In this document: positions 1 to 5,962 of the stretch, one piece after another | Layout: every line of letters begins with the position of its first letter | How positions within the stretch are numbered: position 1 is the first letter of the stretch | Assembly (NCBI GenBank): GCA_903903365.1 | Contig: CAIUYS010000418.1 | Location: forward strand, 1-8,867 | Origin: an uncultured Methylococcaceae bacterium | GTDB lineage: Bacteria; Pseudomonadota; Gammaproteobacteria; Methylococcales; Methylomonadaceae | Reading direction: 5' to 3' | Length of the DNA stretch: 8,867 nucleotides | Made by a program: the position numbers and the translations under genes | The notes under the pieces: generated by a model | Databases searched by the model: none | What the model was told of the DNA's origin: nothing | What the model saw: the letters and a program-made list of their open reading frames with translations, nothing else

Positions 1-323
1 ATCGCTTTTTTTATAAACTCCTGCATTTCAGCAGAAGCCAACGCATCCGTTTCCTGACTATTAAAATAACCTTGCGTCTCATGCTGCTGTTTTAAATTTG
101 CTATACTGGCAATAACGGTTTCTTTTTCTGCCAATATACGCTCATATTGCTGTAACTTAAAAACAAGACTATTTTTAGCCTCGTCCAACTCCATTTTTTT
201 GCCAATAACCGGTGTAATAATAACCAAAATGACAACCAGTATGACAATAATTAATAACCCTAAAGCAATCCAGCGCTGTTGTAATTCAGGCGAAAACAGG
301 GCGCGTATTTTATCTTTGTTCAC
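1..323 (-). CDS. gspM: Type II secretion system protein GspM (N-terminal part, truncated by window edge)
   Basis: GspM is a bitopic inner-membrane protein of the T2SS assembly platform that partners GspL. The visible 107 codons begin MNKDKIRALFSPELQQRW, followed by a single hydrophobic segment at about residues 19-37 (rich in Leu, Ile and Val). A Glu/Lys/Gln-rich, probably coiled-coil periplasmic stretch then runs to the window edge. This short N-terminus, membrane helix and coiled coil match the GspM/PilO-like architecture. The chosen start is the GTG at 323-321, which has AGGAG nine bases upstream; an in-frame ATG at 332-330 abuts that AGGAG and is less likely. The gene overlaps the end of gspL by 14 bp. 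The C-terminal ferredoxin-like domain lies outside the window. Position after gspL and topology support the name more than sequence motifs, because GspM is poorly conserved. Confidence 0.85.
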   Translation of the reverse strand, partial: MNKDKIRALFSPELQQRWIALGLLIIVILVVILVIITPVIGKKMELDEAKNSLVFKLQQYERILAEKETVIASIANLKQQHETQGYFNSQETDALASAEMQEFIKKA

Positions 324-1422
324 TGACAGCATCTCCTGCTTTGGCTACATCAACCGTAATCTGAAAGCGCTCAAGCTTGCTAATGCTATCTTGGGTGACT
401 GGCGAAGCAAAGCGGGCATTTTCGAACAATTCAGACGCTTCCAGAACGGCTATCAGGGTTGAAGCGGCGGGCGATTCGCCTTGTATCTGCAAATGCCCGT
501 CCGAGTATTGTGCGTAGCTTAGCCATGTATCATCTTTAATGAGTGCGCTTAAGGTATTCAACATCACAATGACTTCTGGTGTCGCGCTTTTCTCTTTAAG
601 TAACTGGCGGGTTTCGTCTATTACTGCATCAATTTCTTTTTGCAATGTCTTAACCTTTTTGGCGTCTTTTTCCAGCGCATCGGCCTTTATCTGTAAGACG
701 TTAACCGTTTGATACTCAAGCACTACAGGCATCACTATAACAGCCATTAGCAACAAACCGGTCAATGTTATCAGCCCCCAATGCATTAAACCCGGTAATT
801 TTGCGGTTTTTTGTCTTAGCTTTTCGGGTAAAAGATTATAAGAATAGTCGAGTTCATCCAGATTATTAGGCGAGCCTTCATAATCGACAAACCACAGCGA
901 CAGCCCCAATGCCTTGATATCGTCATAGAGTCCATCAAGTAATTCCCGTGTTGTTAATATCAACATGACCCTGATTTGTCCGGGCTCGTTTACAACGTCC
1001 AGCGGCTTAACGGCAAAATAAACCTGTTCTGCCTTAAACGGTGTATAACGATCCAATTCGTAAGCGACAACCTGATCAAGATTTTCTTTTGCCGCTGCAG
1101 GCAAGCCCAGCTCTTTTTGAATGGCATCATGACCCGTTAATCTGAGTATTACTTTAGCTTTTGCAAGGCGCTCATCTTTTTCACAAAGGCGCTGAAAAGT
1201 GAGCTCTCTGGCAGCACTTTCCGGTATTTCCAGCGTTTCACTTTGCCCGTTGACTACATAGCTTAGGACTAACTGACTGCCTTCAGGACGTATGATGATG
1301 AATCCTTGCTGGTCATTAACAAGCTCCTTGATTTTTTCCGGCACCAAAAAAGCAAGCTCTCGCTTCCACCAGCGAAAGAACTGCTTAAAATTAAGGTCAA
1401 TTGTTGAGTTCAGGTTCAGCAT
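310..1422 (-). CDS. gspL: Type II secretion system protein GspL (PilN-like periplasmic domain)
   Basis: GspL is an inner-membrane platform protein that links the GspE ATPase on the cytoplasmic side to GspM and the pseudopilus. The protein has 370 residues. Its N-terminus contains an amphipathic WWKRELAFLVPEK stretch (residues 18-30). A cytoplasmic domain follows, with the PilM/PilN/GspL-type motif LPAAAKENLDQVVAYELDRYTPF at residues 107-129. There is one membrane helix at about 214-236, a charged coiled coil at about 240-285, and a PilN-type ferredoxin-like periplasmic domain at about 286-360. The ATG at 1422 lies inside the 3' end of gspK (26-bp overlap) with no clear Shine-Dalgarno, so translation is probably coupled. 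Length is close to the Xps-type GspL proteins. The stop overlaps the start of gspM by 14 bp. Confidence 0.9.
   Translation of the reverse strand: MLNLNSTIDLNFKQFFRWWKRELAFLVPEKIKELVNDQQGFIIIRPEGSQLVLSYVVNGQSETLEIPESAARELTFQRLCEKDERLAKAKVILRLTGHDAIQKELGLPAAAKENLDQVVAYELDRYTPFKAEQVYFAVKPLDVVNEPGQIRVMLILTTRELLDGLYDDIKALGLSLWFVDYEGSPNNLDELDYSYNLLPEKLRQKTAKLPGLMHWGLITLTGLLLMAVIVMPVVLEYQTVNVLQIKADALEKDAKKVKTLQKEIDAVIDETRQLLKEKSATPEVIVMLNTLSALIKDDTWLSYAQYSDGHLQIQGESPAASTLIAVLEASELFENARFASPVTQDSISKLERFQITVDVAKAGDAVSEQR
333..337 (-). promoter_or_regulatory. Ribosome binding site of gspM (AGGAG)
   Basis: AGGAG on the minus strand lies nine bases before the GTG at 323 and within the 3' end of gspL. It is the best Shine-Dalgarno match I saw at any junction of this operon. 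It decides the gspM start in favour of GTG over the in-frame ATG at 332, which would leave no spacer. Confidence 0.6.
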
Positions 1423-2392
1423 ACTGTTTCACTAATAAATTACTCATTGCATCGGTAAATAATGATGCTCTGTTTGCGGTTGCATTTTGCCATTTCAATA
1501 CCTCAAACGGGCTTGGGGTTGCTTGGGTATTGCCGGATTTTTTTATCACCGCACTTATCAAGGCTCTTGAGCCGTCAGCCATAAACGCTTCAGAAACGAT
1601 AGTAAATGCATTATTTTGTCCGGTGGGATTTTGTCCGATGGGATTGCTTTGTCCGATGGGAGTATTCATTCCTAAACTGGCTGGAAAGGGTGGCGCCGGC
1701 AGGTTATTTATCGTACTTTGCAGTCTGGCCAAAATATAGGCATCTACCAACGTTTTATCCAAGCCGGGAATGACCTGTAAAACGTCCTTAGTCGCCACCT
1801 TTACGTCGACTTGCGGTTGCCCGGAATAAACCGTAACTAACGGCTCAATCCACAAAAACAAAGACTTATTCATGCCCAAGACCAACTGCAATTCTTCAAT
1901 TGACTCGAAGGGTTTGTTTCTGGGCTGATACTTTAAACCCGCATCCTGATATTCCTGTTTTTCAGCACCATCCAAATGTACCAGATCATCTGCATCACGC
2001 CAATCGAGAATCGCACCGACTAATTTGAGTTGCTGTTCTTCATCTACCGGAGCACTGGTCATCAGGCTTTTTAGTAACGCTTCATCGGCTTTATTAACAT
2101 CTATTTTACCTGCTTCAGATGACAGCCGTAACCTAATTTTGGCATTATTGGCATTTATTTCATAAATATTACCATCTGCACGCCAACCTTTTGTAATATC
2201 AGGATTTAGTAACATCATTTCTGCCATTGCAATTCCGGACTTTGCAACCGCACTGGCTTGCGCATTGTTTTTAATGCCCCCAACAATAGCGGATTCCCTG
2301 CGCATACTGAGCGCAAAACTCCCCGCCATAATAGTCAGTAAACTTAACACCCACAGCACCAGAACCAGTGCCATCCCCTTTTGCCTTATCAT
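1397..2392 (-). CDS. gspK: Type II secretion system minor pseudopilin GspK
   Basis: GspK is the large minor pseudopilin that caps the pseudopilus tip together with GspI and GspJ. The 331-residue protein has a 6-residue leader MIRQKG, cleaved before Met7, and a hydrophobic helix MALVLVLWVLSLLTIMAGS. The +5 residue is Leu instead of the usual Glu, which is the hallmark of GspK. GKIDVNKAD at about 96-103, ILDWRDADD at 128-136 and the following helix-rich region (to about 190) match the GspK alpha-domain. VATKDVLQVIPGLD (199-212) begins the second SAM-like portion, and a beta-rich C-terminus follows. Residues about 240-262 are a low-complexity Pro/Gly/Gln/Asn segment encoded by a tandem repeat. 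The ATG overlaps the gspJ stop as ATGA, and the 3' end overlaps gspL by 26 bp. Confidence 0.93.
   Translation of the reverse strand: MIRQKGMALVLVLWVLSLLTIMAGSFALSMRRESAIVGGIKNNAQASAVAKSGIAMAEMMLLNPDITKGWRADGNIYEINANNAKIRLRLSSEAGKIDVNKADEALLKSLMTSAPVDEEQQLKLVGAILDWRDADDLVHLDGAEKQEYQDAGLKYQPRNKPFESIEELQLVLGMNKSLFLWIEPLVTVYSGQPQVDVKVATKDVLQVIPGLDKTLVDAYILARLQSTINNLPAPPFPASLGMNTPIGQSNPIGQNPTGQNNAFTIVSEAFMADGSRALISAVIKKSGNTQATPSPFEVLKWQNATANRASLFTDAMSNLLVKQYAEPELNN
1616..1661 (-). repeat. In-frame tandem repeat within gspK (PIGQ units)
   Basis: Three copies of the 13-mer TTGTCCGATGGGA (plus strand; the first copy has GG for GA) start at 1616, 1631 and 1649, with periods of 15 and 18 bp. Both periods are multiples of three, so copy-number change keeps the gspK frame. 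The copies encode PIGQ-SN-PIGQ-NPTGQ at GspK residues about 245-259, in what is probably a surface loop between the two SAM-like/beta elements. Confidence 0.75.
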
Positions 2393-3141
2393 TGAAGCAC
2401 TTGGGGTTGACTTATATTGCCTGTATTTCCGGCACCCAGGCTTGCATTGTCAGCGGTACTTGTGCCCGTCACTTTAAGATCAATAATCATTTCCGGCCAG
2501 TAGATGCCATTGTCCAGATTGATGTTGATTTTAACCAAGCGAGGCAGAGCGGCTTTATTCAGCCATTCCTCCATCCAAACACCCTCACTCACACCATCCT
2601 CTGAGCCAAAATAAGCCAGCGTAAACACACTGACGTGCTTTATTAACGTCACTTCTTCCTTTGGCCATTCTTCGCCTTCAGCCGGTGCAGCAAAAGGAAC
2701 AACAGTCACCCTGATAAACTGCTCATTATCTTCTTCCAACAGCGCGATGGAAAACACCTGCAATCCGGTTCTAGCGGCACTTGCAGGGAAAGCTGATACA
2801 AATTGCAAAGATTGCGCCTTACCCTGAAAAGAAAAAGTCTTCTCGCCTTCGACAAGTAACTCATTCCATAAAGGTCTTGCTACGGACAAATCCCTCTGAA
2901 AAAAATTATAAACAACCGCTATTTCATTCACATCGGTTATTTTGCTTTCGCCCTTTTCCCAACTGTCGGCACAAATTTTTAAACTGGTAAACAACAACAC
3001 CATCATAATGCCCAACAGTGTCATGGCAATAAGCACTTCAATCAGGGTAAAGCCACGCAGATGCGCGGCACAAGGCAAATAATCCAAAGAACGGACTGCT
3101 TTAACCTTGTACCTTGAACCTTGTAGCTTATCTATCCTCAT
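2389..3141 (-). CDS. gspJ: Type II secretion system minor pseudopilin GspJ
   Basis: GspJ is a minor pseudopilin of the tip complex with GspI and GspK. The 250-residue protein has the prepilin peptidase site RG/FTLIEVLIAM: cleavage after Gly30, Glu35 at +5, and a hydrophobic helix up to about residue 55. A Trp/Glu-rich globular domain follows, containing FQRDLSVARPLW (81-92) as in GspJ. The leader is 30 residues (MRIDKLQGSRYKVKAV...), long for this family, and residues 6-13 are encoded by three copies of the heptanucleotide that also fills the gspG/gspH gap. The ATG at 3141 overlaps the gspI stop (ATGA), which favours this start. A later TTG start that would shorten the leader cannot be excluded. 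The stop overlaps the gspK start by 4 bp. Confidence 0.92.
   Translation of the reverse strand: MRIDKLQGSRYKVKAVRSLDYLPCAAHLRGFTLIEVLIAMTLLGIMMVLLFTSLKICADSWEKGESKITDVNEIAVVYNFFQRDLSVARPLWNELLVEGEKTFSFQGKAQSLQFVSAFPASAARTGLQVFSIALLEEDNEQFIRVTVVPFAAPAEGEEWPKEEVTLIKHVSVFTLAYFGSEDGVSEGVWMEEWLNKAALPRLVKININLDNGIYWPEMIIDLKVTGTSTADNASLGAGNTGNISQPQVLQ
3105..3125 (-). repeat. Short heptanucleotide array inside the gspJ leader (3 units)
   Basis: On the plus strand the units are CCTTGTA, CCTTGAA and CCTTGTA, contiguous at 3105-3111, 3112-3118 and 3119-3125. They share the CCTTGAA consensus of the larger array at 4208-4294. The array begins 13 bases after the gspI stop and is read as part of QGSRYKV in the GspJ leader, close to the GSRFKVQ heptapeptide encoded by the larger array. 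Because 7 is not a multiple of 3, gain or loss of one unit would shift the frame of gspJ between its ATG and its prepilin peptidase site. Confidence 0.8.
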
Positions 3142-3551
3142 AACGTTTTATTGATCAATTTTAAAGTAGTTAACTCAACCTGCCGGTCATTGGCATTACC
3201 ATTACCCCAACTTACGATAACCTTAACTTTAAAAAGCACTGCCGGTGTGGTCGTGGCATCAACATTATCAGGATTAAAGACAAACGAAACAACATCAACC
3301 TGCCAATTATATTTTTCATTTTCCACACCTGAATCCTGACCTTCCAGTAAGGGTGTTTCCACGCCTGTTTTAGCCATTAAGCTTTCAGCGATTTGAACCG
3401 CTGCCGTATAGTCCTCAGCAACGACCGCCGTATTGACTCCACCAGAAAATATCTTTAACAAGATTCCCAATGACAGCGCGAGAATGGAAAATGCGATCAG
3501 GATTTCCAGCAAGGAAAATCCTTTCTGTTTATTTAATTGCGTGGGTATCAT
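3138..3551 (-). CDS. gspI: Type II secretion system minor pseudopilin GspI
   Basis: GspI is the minor pseudopilin that forms the core of the GspI-J-K tip complex. The 137-residue protein has a leader MIPTQLNKQKG, cleavage before Phe12, Glu16 at +5 (FSLLEILIAFSIL), and a hydrophobic helix to about residue 31. A small C-terminal domain contains YTAAVQIAESLMAKTGV (48-64), the Ala/Glu-rich segment typical of GspI. Conserved strand residues YNWQVDVV (80-87) and LFKVKVIVSWG (105-115) follow, the latter being a common GspI signature. The ATG at 3551 lies inside gspH (23-bp overlap) with only a weak GAG five bases upstream. The stop overlaps gspJ as ATGA. Length is normal for the family. Confidence 0.92.
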   Translation of the reverse strand: MIPTQLNKQKGFSLLEILIAFSILALSLGILLKIFSGGVNTAVVAEDYTAAVQIAESLMAKTGVETPLLEGQDSGVENEKYNWQVDVVSFVFNPDNVDATTTPAVLFKVKVIVSWGNGNANDRQVELTTLKLINKTL

Positions 3552-4041
3552 TTAGCTCAATTTGACCGGTCAACCAGTTGATATCGATTTGCCAGCCAAC
3601 TGCGCCTCGCGTCAAAGTAATTCTGCCGCCTGTTGAGGAGCCATCGGCAAAAAAACGAATATTGCCCAAGCCTTCTTCACCGTTAAGCTCGCTTTGCGCA
3701 GTGACCAAGGTGACTTTAACGGCCTTGGGGATAGTATAAATTTTGCCACGGCCGCTCACGGTATAACTGTTATTGGCAAGATCAAGGGCAAGAGTCATTT
3801 CTTGATGAGACATTAAAGCCTGACCCCTTGCATAACGCAGGGCAGAAACAATATCTCTGGCGGCTACTTTAAGCCCGGCTGAATCGCCCCCTGAAGAAAT
3901 ATTAATGCCAATGGCGGAAAACCCTAATACGACAATAAACAGTACAACGATCAGTTCAAGCAGGGTAAAGCCTTTGTTCAGGCGCAAGGGTGCTGGCACA
4001 TTGCGCAACTGCCCCGATCTTGTTACCCTAAAGTTAGACAT
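3529..4041 (-). CDS. gspH: Type II secretion system minor pseudopilin GspH (FimT/GspH family)
   Basis: GspH is the minor pseudopilin thought to join the tip complex to the GspG shaft. The 170-residue protein has NKG/FTLLELIVVLFIVVLG: cleavage after Gly24, Glu29 at +5, and a membrane helix up to about residue 45. AARDIVSALRYARGQAL (60-76) is the usual GspH/FimT helix. IRFFADGSSTGGRITL (about 128-143) is the family's C-terminal signature. The 24-residue leader is fairly long. The ATG at 4041 has no good Shine-Dalgarno (GAAAG directly abuts it), and an in-frame GTG at about residue 15 is a possible alternative start. It is the only gsp gene here not directly coupled to its upstream neighbour: 259 bp of repeats separate it from gspG. 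The 3' end overlaps gspI by 23 bp. Confidence 0.9.
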   Translation of the reverse strand: MSNFRVTRSGQLRNVPAPLRLNKGFTLLELIVVLFIVVLGFSAIGINISSGGDSAGLKVAARDIVSALRYARGQALMSHQEMTLALDLANNSYTVSGRGKIYTIPKAVKVTLVTAQSELNGEEGLGNIRFFADGSSTGGRITLTRGAVGWQIDINWLTGQIELNDTHAIK

Positions 4042-4082
4042 CTTTCATTTTTGCATAAAAATAGTAAACAGTTTGGCTCATA

Positions 4083-4124
4083 AAACGCTGCCGGTCGGGG
4101 TTTGCAACCCAGACCGAAGCGTTT
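4083..4124. repeat. Long imperfect palindrome A (REP-like)
   Basis: On the plus strand an inner 25-bp hairpin (4092-4116) pairs CGGTC with GACCG and GGGTT with AACCC around a TGC loop, with one G/A mismatch. An outer arm AAACGCT (4083-4089) pairs with AGCGTTT (4118-4124), separated by small bulges. The core resembles palindrome B at 4153-4177, but in opposite orientation. On the transcribed (minus) strand the outer arm ends in only four T residues, so it is at most a weak terminator. It resembles REP/BIME units in form; I cannot assign it to a named family. Confidence 0.7.
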
Positions 4125-4152
4125 GAAGACGTCAACAGCTTTCAAAACGTAA

Positions 4153-4177
4153 GTGACGGGGTTGCAAACCCCGTCAC
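4153..4177. repeat. Perfect palindrome B (REP-like)
   Basis: Perfect 11-bp arms GTGACGGGGTT (4153-4163) and AACCCCGTCAC (4167-4177) flank a 3-base loop GCA. On the minus strand the core reads GGGGTTTGCAACCCC, matching the plus-strand core of palindrome A, so the two form an inverted pair with about 28 bp between them. That spacer itself contains imperfect inverted arms (CGTTTGAA / TTCAAAACG). No T tract follows in the direction of transcription, so it is not a typical intrinsic terminator. Confidence 0.8.
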
Positions 4178-4207
4178 GCCTCAGGCAAAAATTCCCCGGC
4201 CTCGTCA

Positions 4208-4294
4208 CCTTGAACCTTGATCCTTGATCCTTGAACCTTGATCCTTGATCCTTGAACCTTGAACCTTGATCCTTGAACCTTGAACCTTGAACCT
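4208..4294 (-). repeat. Heptanucleotide tandem array (12 units plus a partial unit)
   Basis: Twelve contiguous 7-bp units fill 4208-4291, each CCTTGAA or CCTTGAT on the plus strand (TTCAAGG or ATCAAGG in the coding direction), followed by CCT. The last base of successive units reads A T T A T T A A T A A A, so the first six units are a duplicated three-unit (21-bp) block. The array starts six bases after the gspG stop. In the coding direction it has no stop codon in any frame and would encode repeats of GSRFKVQ/GSRFKDQ; on the plus strand it has TGA in all frames. Confidence 0.95.
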
Positions 4295-4300
4295 CTAACA

Positions 4301-4744
4301 TTATTGCCAACTAACAATATCCTGATCTTCGCCTTCACCGCCCTCTTTAAGATCGGCACCCAAGGTAAACAAGTCAAATTTTCCATGTTCACCGGGCGAT
4401 ACATACCGGTATTCTTGTTGCCAAGGATCCAGTGGTATTTTTGACTTACGCAAGTACGGTCCATTCCAGCGTTTTGCACTATCGGGCGATTCAATTAATG
4501 CCTTTAAGCCTTCTTCAGTCGTTGGATAAGTACCCAAATCCAGTTTATACATATCCAGGGTAGCCGCCAGATCTTCAATTTGTACTTTTGCCGCTTTGGT
4601 TTTGGATTCACCCATGTGCTTCATGACTTGCGGCCCGACAATTCCCGCCAGCATGGCAATAATACCCAGCACTACCAGTAACTCAAGTAAGGTAAATCCT
4701 GTTTGTGAATAATTTTTAATCTGTTTCATCGTTATTATTTCCAT
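4301..4744 (-). CDS. gspG: Type II secretion system major pseudopilin GspG
   Basis: GspG is the major pseudopilin that polymerises into the periplasmic pseudopilus after cleavage by the prepilin peptidase. The 147-residue protein shows TG/FTLLELLVVLGIIAMLAGIVGPQVM: cleavage after Gly16, Glu21 at +5, and the conserved Pro in the helix. DLGTYPTTEEGLKALIE (74-90), WNGPYL, PLDPW and GKFDLFTLGADLKEGGEGEDQDI follow; the last is the acidic, calcium-binding C-terminal loop typical of GspG. The ATG at 4744 overlaps the gspF stop as TAATG. An in-frame ATG at 4729 gives a more usual 11-residue leader, with GGAA about nine bases upstream, so the start is uncertain. The stop is followed within six bases by the heptanucleotide array. 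Confidence 0.96.
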   Translation of the reverse strand: MEIITMKQIKNYSQTGFTLLELLVVLGIIAMLAGIVGPQVMKHMGESKTKAAKVQIEDLAATLDMYKLDLGTYPTTEEGLKALIESPDSAKRWNGPYLRKSKIPLDPWQQEYRYVSPGEHGKFDLFTLGADLKEGGEGEDQDIVSWQ

Positions 4745-5961
4745 TAAGTTGCCAAATCATTAACACTCAAGATAGCCAATAAAATCGAGACGATGATACC
4801 TGCAATCATCAATCCCAAGCTAATTATTAATACCGGTTCAAGAAAAGCCAGCATTCGTTGTATAGCCACCCGCAGTTGTTTGTCATAAATAGTTGCCACG
4901 CGTAGCAGCATTTCTTCCAGGCGTCCCGTTTCTTCGCCCATTTTAATCATTTGCATCGCCATTTTAGGGAATATGCGCTTTTCCAACAACGCATCCGATA
5001 AATGTTTACCTTGTTTTAACTGTTCTTCAGCATCCGCAATAGCCGCCGCCATAACCAGATTGTCGACGGTTTCCCGTACAATAACCATGGCCGCCAATAT
5101 TGAAACCCCATTACCCAGCAAAGTCCCAAGGGTACGACTGATATTGGCGGTTTCTTTGTTGGTGATAATATTCCCTGCCAATGGCAGCTTCAGAAATCGG
5201 CCATCCCACACCTTCTTTTTTATCGGATCGGCCAACTGAAATTTCATATAACTGGACATAAAAACAATACCCGCCAGCAACGCCCACCAATAGCTTTGCA
5301 ACCAGTTTGCCAAACCCACCACAATCTGGGTTGAAACAGGCAGGGCTTTACCGGCACTTTCAAACATTTCGGTAAATTGTGGCACCACAAAAGTCAGCAT
5401 CACAAATAAAGAGGCCAGTGACATAACCAATAATATAGCCGGATATATTAACGCAGTACTGACCGTATCTTTTAATTCCTGGGAGCGTTCCAGATAATCA
5501 GACAGACGCTTCAAGACCTCATCCAGCCCCCCACCGGCTTCACCGGCACGAATCATGTTTAAATAAAATTTGGTAAAAACACCGGACTGCTGTTCCAGCG
5601 AATCCGCCAGTGAAGCGCCGCCCTTAACTTTTTCCAATACTCTGGCGATTATTTTACTTAAGCGTTCGTTATCTTCAGTCAAATCCATCAACACGAGTAA
5701 GGATTTATCCAACGGCAAACCAGATTCCAGTAAAGTTGACAGCTCTCCGGTTAATAAGGCAATATCTTTCTGCGTCAATTTTGACTGTTTGCCGCCCCTG
5801 CCCAAACCCAGAAATGATCGACTATTGGCAGGTGCAACACGAATCGGGATATAACCTTCCGACTGTAAGACGGCAATCAAATGTTGTTCGTCAACGGCGT
5901 CTCTAATGCCTTCTTCCGTTTCACCCAGGTTATTAATTGCTTTATAAGTAAATAAAGGCAT
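4744..5961 (-). CDS. gspF: Type II secretion system inner-membrane platform protein GspF
   Basis: GspF is the polytopic inner-membrane protein at the centre of the T2SS platform and interacts with GspE and GspL. It has 405 residues, the usual family length. The N-terminal MPLFTYKAINNLGETEEGIRDA is the typical GspF start. Two homologous T2SSF domains follow: the first at about 67-195 (LTGELSTLLESGLPLDKSL, MIRAGEAGGGLDEVL) and the second at about 270-395 (SRTLGTLLGNGVSILAA, MIKMGEETGRLEEML). Predicted membrane helices lie at about 171-194, 222-239 and 376-399. The ATG at 5961 follows the gspE stop by one base, so the genes are tightly linked. The stop overlaps gspG by one base. Confidence 0.97.
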   Translation of the reverse strand: MPLFTYKAINNLGETEEGIRDAVDEQHLIAVLQSEGYIPIRVAPANSRSFLGLGRGGKQSKLTQKDIALLTGELSTLLESGLPLDKSLLVLMDLTEDNERLSKIIARVLEKVKGGASLADSLEQQSGVFTKFYLNMIRAGEAGGGLDEVLKRLSDYLERSQELKDTVSTALIYPAILLVMSLASLFVMLTFVVPQFTEMFESAGKALPVSTQIVVGLANWLQSYWWALLAGIVFMSSYMKFQLADPIKKKVWDGRFLKLPLAGNIITNKETANISRTLGTLLGNGVSILAAMVIVRETVDNLVMAAAIADAEEQLKQGKHLSDALLEKRIFPKMAMQMIKMGEETGRLEEMLLRVATIYDKQLRVAIQRMLAFLEPVLIISLGLMIAGIIVSILLAILSVNDLAT

Positions 5962-5962
5962 C

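Noticed and set aside
310..323. Frameshift or sequencing error at the gspL/gspM junction
   Set aside because: The two frames overlap by only 14 bp, gspL ends normally, and gspM has its own start with a good ribosome binding site; overlaps are the rule in this operon.
2302..2377. GspK lacking Glu at +5 as a defective pseudopilin
   Set aside because: Absence of the +5 Glu is normal for GspK and reflects its place at the pseudopilus tip.
4083..4177. Palindromes as intrinsic terminators of a gspEFG transcript
   Set aside because: Palindrome B has no T tract, and palindrome A has only four T residues inside its outer arm on the transcribed strand. Weak termination cannot be excluded, but the features do not fit a typical terminator.
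4208..4294. GGTTCAA in the array as a tRNA T-arm or tRNA-derived element
   Set aside because: The similarity is only to the T-loop consensus; no acceptor stem, D-arm or anticodon arm surrounds it, and the unit simply repeats every 7 bp.
4208..4294. CRISPR array
   Set aside because: Units are 7 bp and directly adjacent, with no spacers and no cas genes.
4174..4494. 106-codon minus-strand frame running from inside gspG into the array
   Set aside because: It is out of frame within the conserved C-terminal half of gspG and is kept open mainly by the stop-free array.
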